DNA of 64,000 nt. Origin: Terebella lapidaria (lineage: Eukaryota; Annelida; Polychaeta; Terebellida; Terebellidae). The notes under the pieces are model-generated. The model saw only the letters and a list, made by a program, of their open reading frames with translations, had not been told where the DNA came from and made no database searches. Position numbers and translations under genes: made by a program. The stretch lies in the NCBI GenBank assembly GCA_949152475.1, contig OX424570.1:26222694-26286693 (forward strand), written 5' to 3'. This document shows positions 21,360 through 36,570 of this stretch, piece after piece (position 1 is the first letter of the stretch; every line of letters starts with the position of its first letter).

Positions 21360-22000
21360 GTTGGCATGCGCGGACCAAAGATTCAAGTGCACATGTCACA
21401 AAGTTACATAAGGGAAATTTTATGCGTGACTTTGAAGATATAGTCTGAGCAGATTTTGAGAAAATGGCTGCAAAAATCCGAAATTGGGTGTTTTTGGACA
21501 AAAAAGGCTTTTTGGCCTTTCACACTCATTTAAGGTGAAATTCAATGTCACCACTGAAACCGCATTATATGATTTACTATTTTAATGTGTCAATATTTAA
21601 GTTCTATCTTGAAGTTTTCCAGGAGATTACTCCATGATGTTCCAATATGAAGCAAACATCTCGTCGAAATATCAAAATGGACGCCATGCATAGACCGGCG
21701 CTTCAAGGGCGATAAAACTTATACACATCAGAAAGGTACAAATCTTTCCTTAAGCAAAAATTTAAAATTGTCTGAACAGTTTTTGAGAAAGTGGCTGTTA
21801 AACCCAAAACTGACAATTTTTCGTGAAGATTGGCCGCTATTTTTGAAAGAAAAATACAAAATGCTAAATAAACCCCCTTTTCAAATATTTTAGGAATTGT
21901 TATGCAAACTTTCATAAATATTCGACTGTAAACTTTAAATATAAAACTGTGGGCGAACGACGAAGACACCATGCCAACAGGTTATCTGACCATGATTGGT
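21360..22000 (+). repeat. Dispersed non-coding repeat family, reference-like copy
   Basis: A segment of about 600 bp contains the recurring phrases tttgagaaaatggctg, ttaaggtgaaattcaatg, tcaatatttaagttctatc, aaaattgtctgaacag and, at the end, aacaggttatctgaccatg followed by ccagtgactta. Copies with the same phrase order lie at 20455-20610, 25120-26100, 27560-27975 and 35640-36570, mostly in + orientation. No coding capacity. Probably a non-autonomous element; the conserved 3' phrase (aataggttat...gaccat...ggtgacctaaaaa) may be its terminus. Confidence 0.65.
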
Positions 22001-22123
22001 CCAGTGACTTAAGAATATATACGTTTGTTGCTCGAACCATATCATCTCATAGTTGAGGATTTTGCTGATCCTACATGCAATATCATATTTAAAATCAATA
22101 TTCATACAATGCTGCTCACTTAC

Positions 22124-25100
22124 GTGTAATGAGCCCCAATAAAATCGCTACGAGACTTGTTGTGACAAATCCCAAGACAGAATACAATAACGGAGATAAC
22201 TTGTACAGTGTCTCGACTGAAAACCTGAACAAAACAGCTTTATTAGTCGAGAGTCAAACAAGTACATATAATCGTATCATTTGCTGTAGACCATCAACAA
22301 GACATCAATATTATACAATTTTATTTAAAAGACGTCGTATCATATAAACAAAATTTACCTGTCATCTGACGTGCTGGATTGTGCAGTCGTTGCAATGGTT
22401 GAAAATGCATAATCAATTGTGTTTTGCTGAATTCCTTCAACCATGTCATCAGTGGCAAAACTGATGTTTGTCAGGTTATCCACGGAGCAGTTATCAATAC
22501 TAACTGAGAGCAAAACTGGTGGTCCGAAGTCCGTCATGACAGAGCCAATATACCACCACATAGCAAGCCCCAAACCCAGGGCTGAGCCAGTGATCACGCT
22601 CTGAAAATGTCTGATGAAAACTTACATCGAATATAAAGCAGTGTGTTATATGTGCCTTAGAGCTGATGGATGCAGCGAAAAAAAAAATCAATTCAAAATA
22701 TGAAATTGTGCTTTTTGTTGAAACGATGTTTGTCAGACTAGCTAATGATACTCATTACGAAGTATACCGAGTTCATCTGATGAATAACAGTAATGGATAG
22801 ATCCCTAATGATGAACAGATTCTGGGGTATCGATATTGCATTCAATATTACCATAGTGTTGACAAAAGTGATGGTCATTCCTAGGACGAAGAGAGCAGTA
22901 ATTGGACCCTCGAAACAACCACATATTGCCAGTGACATTTGAAAAATGGATACATCTTCTATGATGACGAGTATTGAGGCAAATCCTATAAATATTAGGC
23001 CGAGTACAACACCTGGAACGAAGAAGCTCAATAAAATATGGCTCATTTGATTTTGAATACATATTGTATTCGCTTGCATCTGAGTGTTTCAAATAATATG
23101 AAATATCTCGTTTTGTGTTTTTCTCGTGTTGGTAACTCCACTCAACATATCTCATTAAAGATGAAATGCAGTAGTTATGGAGTTAGTCATTTTATAGTTG
23201 TCCAAGTGAAATACAATATTGATTGATTGTCCGGCTTTTTATACGAACTAGTTTGTTGACTTACAGAAGATCTTCGACAGCAGTAGTGACAGTTTTGCAG
23301 ACAATTCCCGTTTTAATTTCATCCTGTAGGCTGGCTCCACTATGTCCTTGAGAAGTGTGAGCGATAATGCGTTCAGGTAGGACGACATCGAACTAAAATG
23401 AGATAACAGTGGACCAAAAAGTAGAATGAGGCATGTACCAGATCTGAGCAATACGATTAACAACATTAATCGGAAGAATCAACATTGATGTCGGACTTCA
23501 TTAGTAATTTTACATTTATTCCAAAGTAATACTCAACCTCAATGATGCACAAAACAGAGCAGCTAGGAACAGTCCTGGGAAACCTGGGATAAATCCAAGC
23601 AATTCCACTGCTGCTAGAGGAACCATCTGCAATATCCATCGATCCATCATGAACATGATGCCAAACAGGAGAAATGAAACATACCCGTTTGTCAATATAA
23701 ACATCAAGAGGAACTTAGAAGTTACCCAACACTGACTTATCAGCGGTGTGACATCACTTGTAAGTAGTACACAACCGTTACCTCTAGGCCTCATCTAAAT
23801 AACCGAGGGGACATATGGGATACATATTTGACAAACAGGCAATGATTCTACCTGGTCCTTCCGTTCAATTAGGCCAGCGGTCATAGGATCGCATCCATCG
23901 TAGAACGCTACCAGCACGAGACCAAATAAGGTGAACAGGCTCACAAACAGAGCATACATCGGCAGATTCAATTACACGGCCCTTCAATAAAGTCAACAAA
24001 ATTCATATAAACACCAAAGGTTTTCACTATTGATTGGCAAATTTGGCAATTTCATAATTAACATAATTTTCTCGAGCTATGCACGTACATTCTGACATCT
24101 GTGGTTGACTTCAATGTCCCGTATCTTTGCACGAAGGGTTGGGATTGGATGTAAGGGCCCAGTACTCGGAAAAAGCCACCAATCGTGTACGTCCACACGG
24201 TTGATCGGACGAAAGGACTCGGGTCGAGTCTGACCAAAGAATAACAAAAGATGGATCACAACGAATTAGGTTCTACAAGGATATTGTAAAAATATGTATC
24301 ACTGCCGTATTCAGTGCAAAATCCGGGGATAATGTTAAGGGCAATACCAAACAAAGATACTCATGCTAGATTCAACTCATGCTGGATTCATATTTCCCAA
24401 ACTTAGGGTCACATCGAACGTCGTATATGCACTGTGTATATATCGTATAACTATATTAGATATGTGGAGTTTCACGTGGTAAAGTTAAGTCTGCCTCTGG
24501 CCTGTGCCACGTCAAGGACTCGACTTATCCCTCCAAGGACGAAACATCCTCGAGCCACCACCGTGATCAGTCCGATAGTCATCACTACCATCTGGATAGA
24601 GTCCGCCCATAACACAGCTTTCATCCCACCCTGGACAAGCGATGAACACATTGTACATGTACCACGGGATGGTGGAATTGACACACATCAGATGAAAACA
24701 TGACTTGTCTAATATTGGTAAATTGTGGATCAAGCTCTCTAATTGAACCCAGGTTTGTCTAGAAATATGAGCTTGGTAGAGATTATTTTGATCAATACAT
24801 ACAACCATAAAGATTATACTCACCATTGTCGTGTAGAAAATGCAGACAAGTCCAGTAACAACAATTGATGTCCAAACACTTATGCCGGTCACTGAAAATG
24901 AAAAGGAGTGCAAAACTTGTTTCCTCGCATATATTTTGCAATACTTGTTTGAAGAGATCTCGATACATGTGCTTTGGAGGAAATAATGAATTTCCAAGGC
25001 CAACAAACAAGACACAAATTTGGAGAAGAGGTTGTTTGTTCACATTTCAGAATATTGCAGACAAAAGTAAAAATTACCCTAATGGCTTGAAAGGTCACCG

Positions 25101-28100
25101 GAGAGATGTATAGTGTCAGTCGGGCACTAAGTGAAATTACTGCTTCAACATACTAAATCAACTGAAGGCCAAATTCAAGGTTACCAAAAGAACCACCTGG
25201 TGTGACTGCTTACAGTATATGTTCATAATACGAATCCAAGCTTAATATACAAGCAAGGTCATCTTAGGTCAAATTTAGGTCACCAAACAATGATCCATGT
25301 ACGACTTCCTGCCACAAGCGTTTTGGTGTTAGAGGTTAATTTATGCATACCGTACCATTTCGGGTCCTTCTGCCCATGTATCGGGTTTTACGGGGGGAAT
25401 TTAAGCTGTTAAATGCAACATCAAGTATCGCAATTGGCATGTTCTGAAGAAAAATCTGAAAACAGATCAGATAGTTTTTGAGAAAAAATTAAGTGCAAAA
25501 TTGAGCATATTTTGACCAAAAATGACTGTTTTGACAAATCGTCAAATTAAGGGTCACTACACAAATCCCCAAATACGACTTCTTTTTTTAAAGTTTCAAT
25601 ATCTAAGCTCTATCTTCAACCATTCTTATAGTACATTTGTGACAGCTTCCATTGTGAAGGAAAAAAAGTGGCTAAAATTTTCCACAGCTCTTTCAAATTG
25701 TGAAAATTCCTTTTTTCTCTGGAAAGGGCCAAAATGGACAGTCACATGATTTGGGACGACCGTTTTTTCACCAACCCGCCAAAACGCAGACCGACAATTC
25801 AAAAGCAAAATAACTTATACATGAACAAAACTATACATGCGGGAAAATTTGAGAGAAAAGTCTCAAAAGTGGTCATACAGTGTTTGAGTAAATGGCTGCC
25901 CAAATCCAGAATTGACGGTTTTAGGTTGTTTTGACCTTTCAATGTCATTGGAAATCAATTTCACCACTGAAACCGCCATACCTGATATCCCATTTGACTG
26001 TGCCAATATTTAAGCTCTATCTTGAAGTGTTTTTTGGTAGTTTACTCCATATAGCACCCATTATGAAAGAAAAATTGGATGATTTTTTAGGGGCCGGTCA
26101 TTATTTATCAGGTGTGTGTGTTTGTGTGTGTGTATGTGTGTGTTTAGGTGTGTGTGTGTGGGGGGGGGGGGTTAAAACTGGGGGGAGGGGGTAACACCTT
26201 CATTTTCAACATTATTGGTGGGAGGGGGGGTCATAATTTTATTTTCAATGGAACTATGGTCGTCGGAGTTTGAATTTTAGTTAATTTGGGAAAATATGTA
26301 TGTTGAAATAGTGAATTAGGTGAAAACAATGCACTCAACATGGACTGATGGTTCATTGGAGTATACAACATGTGGAATCCATCATTTTGTCACATTATCA
26401 TTGAAACTATAGCTCCGCCAAATTTGATTCTGGAACGGACCATCCAGTAACAACTATAGAACACAGCAGCACTGCAGCTGAATACGGTCCCTGCTAGGAT
26501 GATCAACATGCATAGCACTGTCATAGACTAACAATGGTAACCCGGCCCATACCATGCTGATCAACATGTCATAACATCCAATGACCTCGAACCAGCATAT
26601 CGAAACCTCTGACCGATTTTCCACTCAACACGTAGCCAACACAGGGACCCAGGCCACTGAGGATAATCCTCGATGAGCTCTGGACTGTCTTGGATGATGG
26701 ACCGCCATGGACAAAACATGGGACCTTTCCACCCAGGATTGCAAACTAGGCATGGATCGTCTCGGATGACGCTATAGTGAATCTGATGTACCTGACTTTC
26801 TTGGTGGCCAGGACATTGATAGACAATCGCAGATCATCACGATCATCATTATGAACCCATCATGGATCCAACACAGATTTGCTTCAAGGCCGGAAACGTA
26901 CCAGTCCAGGATGGCCTGATTCATCAATGATATGTGGAAGAGTCATAATCTTTCCGAGTTCGCTCTGGCGTCCAGTTAGTCCGTAAGGAAGATAGAAGAT
27001 TCATGGATTTTTTCATCCCCCCAACAAATTTCAAGAGTGAATGAATCAACTGAATGAGCTTCAACCCAGGTCTTGAGTGTTTCAAGAGGGCTCTGAAACG
27101 TTGGGTTTGGAGTGAAAAATAAAGATTCCAGTATTCTGGGGAACATGATGCTAGATATAGGTGTCTGGGGGGGGGGGGGGTGATTCTTGTGTTCAACATC
27201 CAATCAGAGGCTGTCAACAATACCGATATAATATGCCCACAAGCAATCATTGAATCAGTTGTAATGACATTCACACTTGAAGCAATGGACATTGTGGACA
27301 CGCCACGACCACAAATTCATAATATCCACTGACGTTGTAGTATAAAAAATTTGCGTCAAACGTCATATTTGTTATAATAGAAATGTGGATGAAGTGTTAA
27401 AACAGCATTTAAGTATCATATATTAATTGCCATCATTTGTGTATTATGGCCTTGTATATGGGAATTGGGGGTCACACTTTAATTTTTGATCTGGGGGGGG
27501 GGGGGGGGAGGGACAAACTTTGAAAACTCACTTCTCGGAAAATCCATCCAACCCTCCACCCACCACCCGATAAATAATGACCGGTTCCTTTGTTTGGAAT
27601 TGACTCGAAATGAATAGTGACTCGAAAATCTTTTTTTTTGCCATCCCGATGATGGATCAAAATGGCTGCCACGGGAAGACCGGTGATTCGAGGCCGACGA
27701 CATTTATAAAAGTCCAGAACGTACATGAGGTAAATAACTTGAAACAAAAATCTCGAAAGTGGTCACATAGTTTTTGAGAAAAAGGCGGCCGAAGTCCAAA
27801 ATGACAGTTTTTCGTCAAAAATTCTTCCTCTTTGAAATATTTTTTCAGGTATTATTGTTCAAACTTCGAAGATGAAAATGTGGACGATGACAGAAAATAG
27901 ACGACGAGTACAGATGATGGCCGCAACGCCTCGGCAATAGGTTATTGGACCATGAGACGGTAACCTAAAAAGTCAGTTACCTTGTGAAATGCAAATAGCC
28001 GGACCATACAAAACGAATCCACAGAATATGATCTGGGGTGAAAAAGAAGAACAAAGTTACTGACATGACATTTTCTGCCAGATTGGAAAAAACATGCTAT

Positions 28101-28704
28101 TGTTTCCATGTAAGGCGATGGGGGGACCTTAAAATCCCTGGATGATTCACATGTTGAAATAATAGCACTATTCATGTATCCACTCACTCCCGCTATGCCG
28201 TGGGCAATGGATGCAAACAACCTCACAGAGTTGTTATATCTGCTCTCCAGGAACTAGAGAACAAGAACAAACACCAATACAGTTATGACTTTGTGCATTA
28301 AAGCTCAAGAAAATAAACCTGTATTCAGCTTCAGTTGGCTGCAGATATTAACTCACCTCGTACGCGCTGTAGAGTTTCATTTTGTGGAATCTAGGTCCGA
28401 AGTATTGGGCCACGGGAATGATTGCAAGACAGTAGCCAATACCTATAACCGAGTATAGTGCTCCATGGTAGTACACCTCGACAGGATCTCCCAGGAAGGA
28501 AATCCCTGACAACCAGCTGACGAACATCGAAAGTGAAACCGGAAGTACCGACATGGATCTTCCAGCCATGGCGAAGTCGTCAATGGTTTGGAGTTTCTTT
28601 CGTTTATCCTGGATGCCATAGTAAACTCCAATGGAGCTCGATAGAAGCAGAAACAGAGCAAAAACCAGGTAGTCCGGCCAGCCGAATACGGACGCCTCGT
28701 ACAT
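22124..28704 (-). CDS. SLC5-family sodium-coupled solute transporter (SMVT/SMCT-like), 12 exons seen
   Basis: Exons on the - strand, all with GT-AG sites and matching phases: 28357-28704, 28188-28253, 27981-28032, 24824-24891, 24476-24630, 24089-24229, 23852-23981, 23538-23626, 23265-23392, 22852-23012, 22359-22600, 22124-22224. The start, MYEASVFGWPDYLVFAL, and the blocks FAMAGRSMSVLPVSLSM, SAYEFLESRYN, VTGISVWTSIV, GGMKAVLWADSIQ, DGCDP and LLYSVLGFVTT are typical of SLC5A5/6/8/12-type transporters. These carry monocarboxylates, iodide or vitamins with Na+ across the plasma membrane on a LeuT fold. Each hydrophobic block corresponds to a transmembrane segment. Exon 7 contains an in-frame TAA (23972-23974) where relatives have a sense codon before LNLP. 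The exon after 22124 (final helix or tail) was not found. The large intron between exons 3 and 4 holds repeats. The substrate cannot be told from sequence; a null allele or pseudogene is possible. Confidence 0.8.
25120..26100 (+). repeat. Two adjoining copies of the dispersed repeat in the SLC5 intron
   Basis: Phrases of the 21360-22000 family occur twice in succession (aattcaaggttaccaaaag, then gtcattggaaatcaatttca and atatttaagctctatcttga at about 25600 and again at 26010). They lie in the intron between exons 3 and 4 of the transporter gene, antisense to it. A GT-rich and poly-G stretch follows at 26110-26170. Confidence 0.6.
26101..27480. other. Intron sequence with G-rich simple repeats
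   Basis: This part of the transporter intron holds a (GT)n run at 26111-26160, homopolymer G runs at 26161-26170 and 27171-27180, and otherwise unique sequence. Open frames that cross the G runs are artefacts of the repeats. Confidence 0.5.
27560..27975 (+). repeat. Dispersed repeat copy abutting SLC5 exon 3
   Basis: A third intronic copy of the family, preceded by a poly-G run at 27489. Its 3' phrase, ggcaataggttattggacca with ggtaacctaaaaa, ends at about 27972, next to the splice donor of exon 3 (27975-27980 on the - strand). Confidence 0.6.
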
Positions 28705-29478
28705 CGTTGAGTGGGACCTGCGAAATGTCAGAAGGGAACAGAGAACTACGGTATACTTATGTAATAGAGGTATACTAAATCAGGGGTTATAATATGTCCT
28801 TGACTGGGAAGGAAAATGTACACGGTTGAACGTTAATGTTTCAGCTAATGTACATGTTGGTCACTGGCAACGTTTGAAGATTCTTTTTTTGTGTGTATCA
28901 AATCATCATAGTCTCTCGCACTCTTTTATTCCAGTGAGTATTTCGTATACAACGTCTGTCTCTGGATGACCAACCCTAGCACCAGAATTCACTCACCAGG
29001 CTGTCTAAACTGTTCTGGAGCAAGATCTGAGTTCTACACGTGACTGCCACTGCGGCCAAAGTAATTTGTGCTGCTCATTCTTCTATGCTCAATAGGATTA
29101 AAAAGATGCCGATTGTTGGCAGTAAATTTCACGAGTACCGCATACAAAATATGAGCATTTTCTTGTTTTAGAAAAATACAATCTTCGCCTGAAACGTCTG
29201 GATCATTCCGGATCATAACGATAAAGTTGGTACATCCGTTCTCAATATCAACCACGTAATCTTTAGAATACATCGATTTTTACATAGTGGAGCAGTCAGT
29301 GTCTATGAGCCGAGAATTACTTTTTGAGTTTACCGCCTACATTTGTCACAAAATGCCCGACTGTCTTTGACACATTTACGAAATGCGCCATTTTCAAAAT
29401 ATCACGTGGATTTGGACAACACACAGACTTGAAATATCATCTATTATTTTGATGATTTTCAAAGAATAGCTGACTTAC
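28705..29478. other. Upstream of the SLC5 start; one short unassigned frame
   Basis: No clear promoter box was identified upstream of the SLC5 ATG. A - strand frame at 29034-29273 (MYSKDYVVDIENGC to NYFGRSGSHV) is protein-like but has an in-frame stop six bases before its ATG and no recognised domain. It might be a terminal exon of the unknown gene at 29479-29718. Confidence 0.3.
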
Positions 29479-29718
29479 TTGGGATTGGTACATCGTAGAC
29501 TCCATAACGAGCTATCCACAGCCATGTGACAATGCGTTTTCCCCCGTAAAATTTAGACTGAACATCGGCTACTTTCAACGTCAGGTGCCACGCATCGTGT
29601 TTACATATTTCCCAGGTCAAAGTTTGATGTATCCTTACGCGAGACTTATCTTTGTTAATATCGATTCTGGTAATCTGTATAATCCATTGATCACACCAAA
29701 TAATCCACTTTCTGACTA
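29479..29718 (-). CDS. Unrecognised internal exon with good splice sites
   Basis: On the - strand a 240-bp interval is open throughout and lies between a cccgttcag acceptor and an a|gtaagt donor. It reads VRKWIIWCDQWIIQITRI, then LTWEICKHDAWHLTLKV and FYGGKRIVTWLWIARYGVY, ending DVPIP. Tryptophans and hydrophobic residues alternate in a way that suggests a beta-rich domain, but I do not recognise the family. It has no ATG, so simple ORF scans miss it. A possible first exon (MLDDFPCGSMRSLTETGLEQ) lies at 30137-30199 on the same strand, with a gtgagt donor. If real, this would be a gene upstream of and in line with the transporter. Confidence 0.4.
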
Positions 29719-30199
29719 CTGAACGGGACTACGGCAGAAAATGTTCGCAGTACGACACATTACATGTGTTTTTGATATCAATTGGTAGCGGTCATCCTCG
29801 GAATTTTTCCTTCGGTTGTGAAGACCATATTTTGCGACTATGAGATTCGGTAGCTTCGTCTCCAAATGTTTTCCCGCGAGGCACCAACAGTCCCACGTGT
29901 TATGCATGTATATCGGCATATGACGGAGGTAAACCCAGAAATATGTACATAATCGAAGACATATTAGTTCATAGACAAAGAATTGTTGTAGATCGGGGAA
30001 TGACAAACACTGAAAACCATGTTTCCAGACGATAACTGACATATCGCTCACCACGTGAGTTTGAATTCGCTCCGGTGAGAAAGCCGTTGAAATCCGTGCA
30101 CTGGGTTTTGAGTTCAATGTGAAGAGCAATACTCACTAGCTGCTCAAGTCCAGTCTCGGTCAGTGATCGCATGGAACCACACGGAAAATCGTCGAGCAC

Positions 30200-33171
30200 A
30201 TGTACTGGGGCGGATTATTAACCCTCTTTCGACCCTTCTTGCACATTGGGAGTGCATTTTCACAAATAGGATAATATAATATTATATTTGTTCAGGTACG
30301 TACACGTAATTTAAGCATTCTGTATATTGAAGCCCCGTCTCTATCAACACTGATCAAGTATCTATGAGTACCTATTCCATAAGTTCGTGGTTAAATACAT
30401 TTCGATAACAAAATGAAACTGTATGTAGATGTATATCTATATGTATGTCAAGTAATTTAAATTAGGTGCCCTGATTGGCACAAGTATATGAGGTAATTAT
30501 CAGTAAGCAGCTATATGAGTTATTCATATCACCAACATATATATATTTCTCTAAATCAAGAAGTTTACTTGATTGTAATATTCCAATGATCAATTCAAGG
30601 CAATGTGATTGGTATCAGCAACAGAATAGAGTGTCATCTGACAAATTCATCATCTCATATTTTTCTGACTCCAGATGACTCCAGATGTTGCTGACAACTC
30701 CACACCACTTTCCTGACAGCTCAGCCAGAAGACAACACAACCAGAAGCTCCATAAATCCTGGTTCAAGTCTCAATCAGAAGACAGGCAATAGCAGCTCCA
30801 CACCACTTGACTGATCCCCCAATGACAGGCACCCAGGAGCAATCATTCAGTTGGCCAACAATATGGATGTCAAAACATAACAACAACTTGTGTTTTAAAG
30901 TTTGCACCAATATATACATGTATATTAAAACAATATATATATAAATTCAAATTAAGTGCATGTTGGATCTGTAATTCTGAAACACCTGTACAGAATTGCA
31001 CACCACCATTTTGGGTATTGTAATGTCACTATAAGACAATTGGATATCTTACACAACAGCAATTTGGGGATTCAATGGCCAATTAATAATATTTTCATAT
31101 TCTATATTTTAATGGATAAAGTGGCCAACACATTGTTTGTATCAAAAAATTGTTATTGATACACATGTATCAATAGGTCAGAAATACATTATGAAAATTT
31201 GAATGGCAGTGTATCAAGTGGCCATGTGCAATATTGTTTGCCAATTATGACAAATTCATAACCTTTGTGATTGGTATTATTTTTGATTCATTTTGTTCTT
31301 GTTTACTTTCCAGGTACAAACTTTGTAAGATAAACATATGGATAAGGAGTATACTACCAAGTACACTATTTATTCATGACATTTCTTGTCTGGTATATTT
31401 GATATCATACCTGTGATCCATGTATGTCAAAAGATGAAGTGCTTCAATTCATAACTCATGAATTGTACTAATAAAATGCTATCACTTTGTGAATTCCACA
31501 TCAATTATGTTGACACAACCCATGTGCAATAATGATACTTTAATGTCACATGTAATCATGATGACCATGAATCAAAAGCCTGGTGATATTTACATTTACA
31601 TGTTATTGGGATCAGGATGTATCCTGTATCTAGCTTGGGGTTTGTGTTCTTTGTATGCATAGATACAAGCATTAGGCACAATAGGGTCAGTGAGTACATA
31701 CATGTACTGTTAGTTATTTGATGAACACAGAGTGTTGTGAATTATGCCAAATGCAAGAAGATGTCACTTCCCCGAAAGTTTTAAACTTATAACTGTCACT
31801 TTGGAAATACGGGTTATTATTTGCATTGATCAGGTGAATAGAGTAGTGTCATGGCCCATGCATGCAAAGGCCTGGCATGTAGCAGTCTACATGTAAAAGC
31901 CAGTGTGAATTGTGCACAGTGGAGCATATGATATTGAAGTCTCCCTCTCACTGTGGCAGTGCCTTGAAGGGTTAAAAAAGAGTGCCTGTACTGGCCATTT
32001 GGGAAAAATGTTTAGTTGTCAATAAATGTCTGAACTTCGAAAAATCATTTGTGATGCAATGGATTTGAATTTGAAAAAAATATTTTTCGGCTCATAAACT
32101 AATGTAGTAATGCTCAGAAAAATACTTGGAACATTCGTAATCGACTTTTTCCACAAGAACGGATGTCCCAAAATTTTGGTAGTCAATTTCACCAATTTTA
32201 ACATAATGTAGGGTTCGGCGACCCCACGATAAAGAGGTATACCCCATTACTGGAGTGTCGCCGAATGTCTTATAAACCCGTCCACACCGCAGCATCATAA
32301 TCGTGGTGTCACTACTCGCGCACACCACGTCACAACGCTACAATAAGATGCATAATAACTGCGCGTAAAATGCTCTAAATTAGTTATTGACATGATAATA
32401 TAACATTTATGTGAAATATGTGTTCATTTCTTCAAGGAAAACCATTTTCAAAAATATTCAGTGCGCATCACTGACTAAAATATGGCGAGGGTAACAACCC
32501 TTTAATTGGACGAGTAATATTACGGGACCGTACGAGAAACTCACGGCTGTATGTCCAGCTCTAACATCAGAGTTCACTTTGCAGGCTCTGGTGTTGAAGA
32601 TCGTGGCTTATACCTGCGTACCAGCGTTTAGTAGACATCCTGCTATTTTAGCTCATAGCTTGGCCGATTTTGGGCCCCAGTAGCGCACTTTACCCTACTA
32701 GTACTACTCACCCACTGAATGTATACCATATTTAATCCGTCTGGCACATTTTTAATCTTCATTGAATTTAAAAGAAATAGTAACATGGGCCCGATTTGGA
32801 CACATTTTTATTGAAATCTAAAATCTTGGAGATAATCGTTCGTCCGCTCAGACGACAATGCTATCTTGTGAGTATCAGTCAAGTTTTGGTCATGGCTGAT
32901 TACTTACTTAACATTGGAAATACGTAACAAGACTATGATACCCCCATCAATTTCCAGAACATACATGTATTGAATTCAAATTCCACACTAAAGTCACAAT
33001 AGCGAAGAAAAATTGTTCAAAATAATTTGCCATATTCGACGTTGCCTAACAAATGAAGTGCAGTTTCGGTAGGCTAATCACTAGATATTACGCAGAAAAA
33101 TCGTTATTCCATTGCAATGCACTACCGATCGTCAGTACGCCCATCCTTATCGCGCACATTACGACTTAGTG
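30200..33171. other. Long AT-rich intergenic stretch, no gene recognised
   Basis: Nearly 3 kb without a supported exon. It contains short frames rich in I, Y, N and F that reflect base composition. Around 32210-32290 there is a short inverted pair (ttcggcgacccca and ggagtgtcgccgaa) that could fold as a hairpin; nothing further supports a function. Confidence 0.45.
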
Positions 33172-33575
33172 AATTAAAGCTGCTGCCTTCGAATGTATGC
33201 AATATTTTTTTCAAAACCATTTTTTGGTTAAACACATCTAATGCAATACAACAAAAGGTGTGCTCAATGATCTTACGATTACAATCCGTCCGAGTTGTCT
33301 TTTCATCAGTCTTAGTGCCCATTTTGTACCGGTTTTGTAAATAAACAAACGAAGTGTATCAATCAAACCCGAATGTAAACAAATGCTCAAATCGCGCTTA
33401 AAAGTCCACATTGAGTACACTTTCCAGTTCGTATGTGCATATATAGTGCAGTTGTGGTAAGATAATCAGTGATATACCATGATGTGCGTATCTCGCGCTT
33501 CTATGCTTTGTTTACATCTGCGTGTGATGGATACAGTTCCTGTATTTACGCGATAACCGCCTGTTCAAATGAGCA
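33172..33575. repeat. Second copy of the 420-bp dispersed repeat (see 1070-1500)
   Basis: Begins ttaaagctgctgccttcgaa and ends accgcctgttcaaatg. Apart from single-base differences and one short gap after gatgtgcg it matches 1070-1500 across its whole length. Confidence 0.75.
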
Positions 33576-35639
<2,064 letters not shown>

Positions 35640-36570
35640 GCTAAGGAAGGTAACCAGAGAAATTCACCATGTTGAGCCACTACTGTTTTTTTTTAAATTT
35701 TGATGTTTATCAGAAATGCCGTTTGACCATTCGAAGTCACTGAAGGTCAAATTGAAGGTCACCACAGAAGTCATTATATGTACCTTCCCATCTGAATGTG
35801 CAAATATTTGAGCTCTATTTTGAAGTGTTCTAGGAGTTTTAGTAAACACAGTTTCGGATGAAAAAGTTGAAAAAAAATTGAAATGGTGAAATTTGTTTTT
35901 CCTGGCTGGAAATGATTCAAAACAGATAGTGATTTGTCTAAAAAAACTTTTTTTTTGCCGACTGGTCGAAAAATCATAATGGTAACCACGCTCAGACCAG
36001 AAATTCAAGGGCAACGAAATTCAAACACCTCTCAAAGGTACATCAGAGAAATGTTATGCATGATTTTGAACAAATTTTGAGAAAATTGCTGCCAAATTCC
36101 AAAATTGGTCGTCTTTCTGACAAAACTGACATTTCTAGGTCATTGAAGGTTGAATCAAGGTCACCATTGAAACTGCACCATATGATTCCCCAACTGAATG
36201 TGTCATTATTTAAGCTCTATCCTGAGGTGTTCTAAGAGTTTACTCTACAGTGCTACATTATGAAGGAAAATGTCCAAAAATGTACCAATTTTTTTCCAAT
36301 ATTCAATTGCTCAAAACGAATGGTGACTTGATTTGGGATAAAGAAATCGGCCATTTCCGACTAGAATTGGCCGCCATCTTGAGCAAATACCGCCCCCCCC
36401 CCCTTATTGCAATATTTTTAGACATTTTTTGTGCAAAATTTCAGAAAGATTTGATCGTCAACTCTAAAGATAAAATCGTAGAGGGACTATGATAGATGAC
36501 AGATACAACGTCATGGCAATAGGTTATCCGATCAAAGATCTGGTGACCTAAAAATATGCTGATGTCACAT
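35640..36570 (+). repeat. Two successive copies of the dispersed repeat family
   Basis: The block cactgaaggtcaaattgaag to gaagtgttctaggagtttta recurs as cattgaaggttgaatcaagg to gaggtgttctaagagtttac. The second copy ends ggcaataggttatccgatca and ggtgacctaaaaa, the presumed terminus of the family. A poly-C run lies at 36391-36400. Confidence 0.65.

Noticed and set aside
24434-25113. + strand frames over the transporter exons
   Set aside because: Antisense to exons 4 and 5, whose - strand frames have matching splice phases and family motifs.
25931-26194. 87-codon frame with a VCVCVCV run
   Set aside because: It crosses a GT microsatellite and poly-G run in the transporter intron.
32205-32300. 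Hairpin with ttcggcgac arms as an RNA gene
   Set aside because: The inverted pair is short and imperfect, and no conserved RNA family features were recognised.
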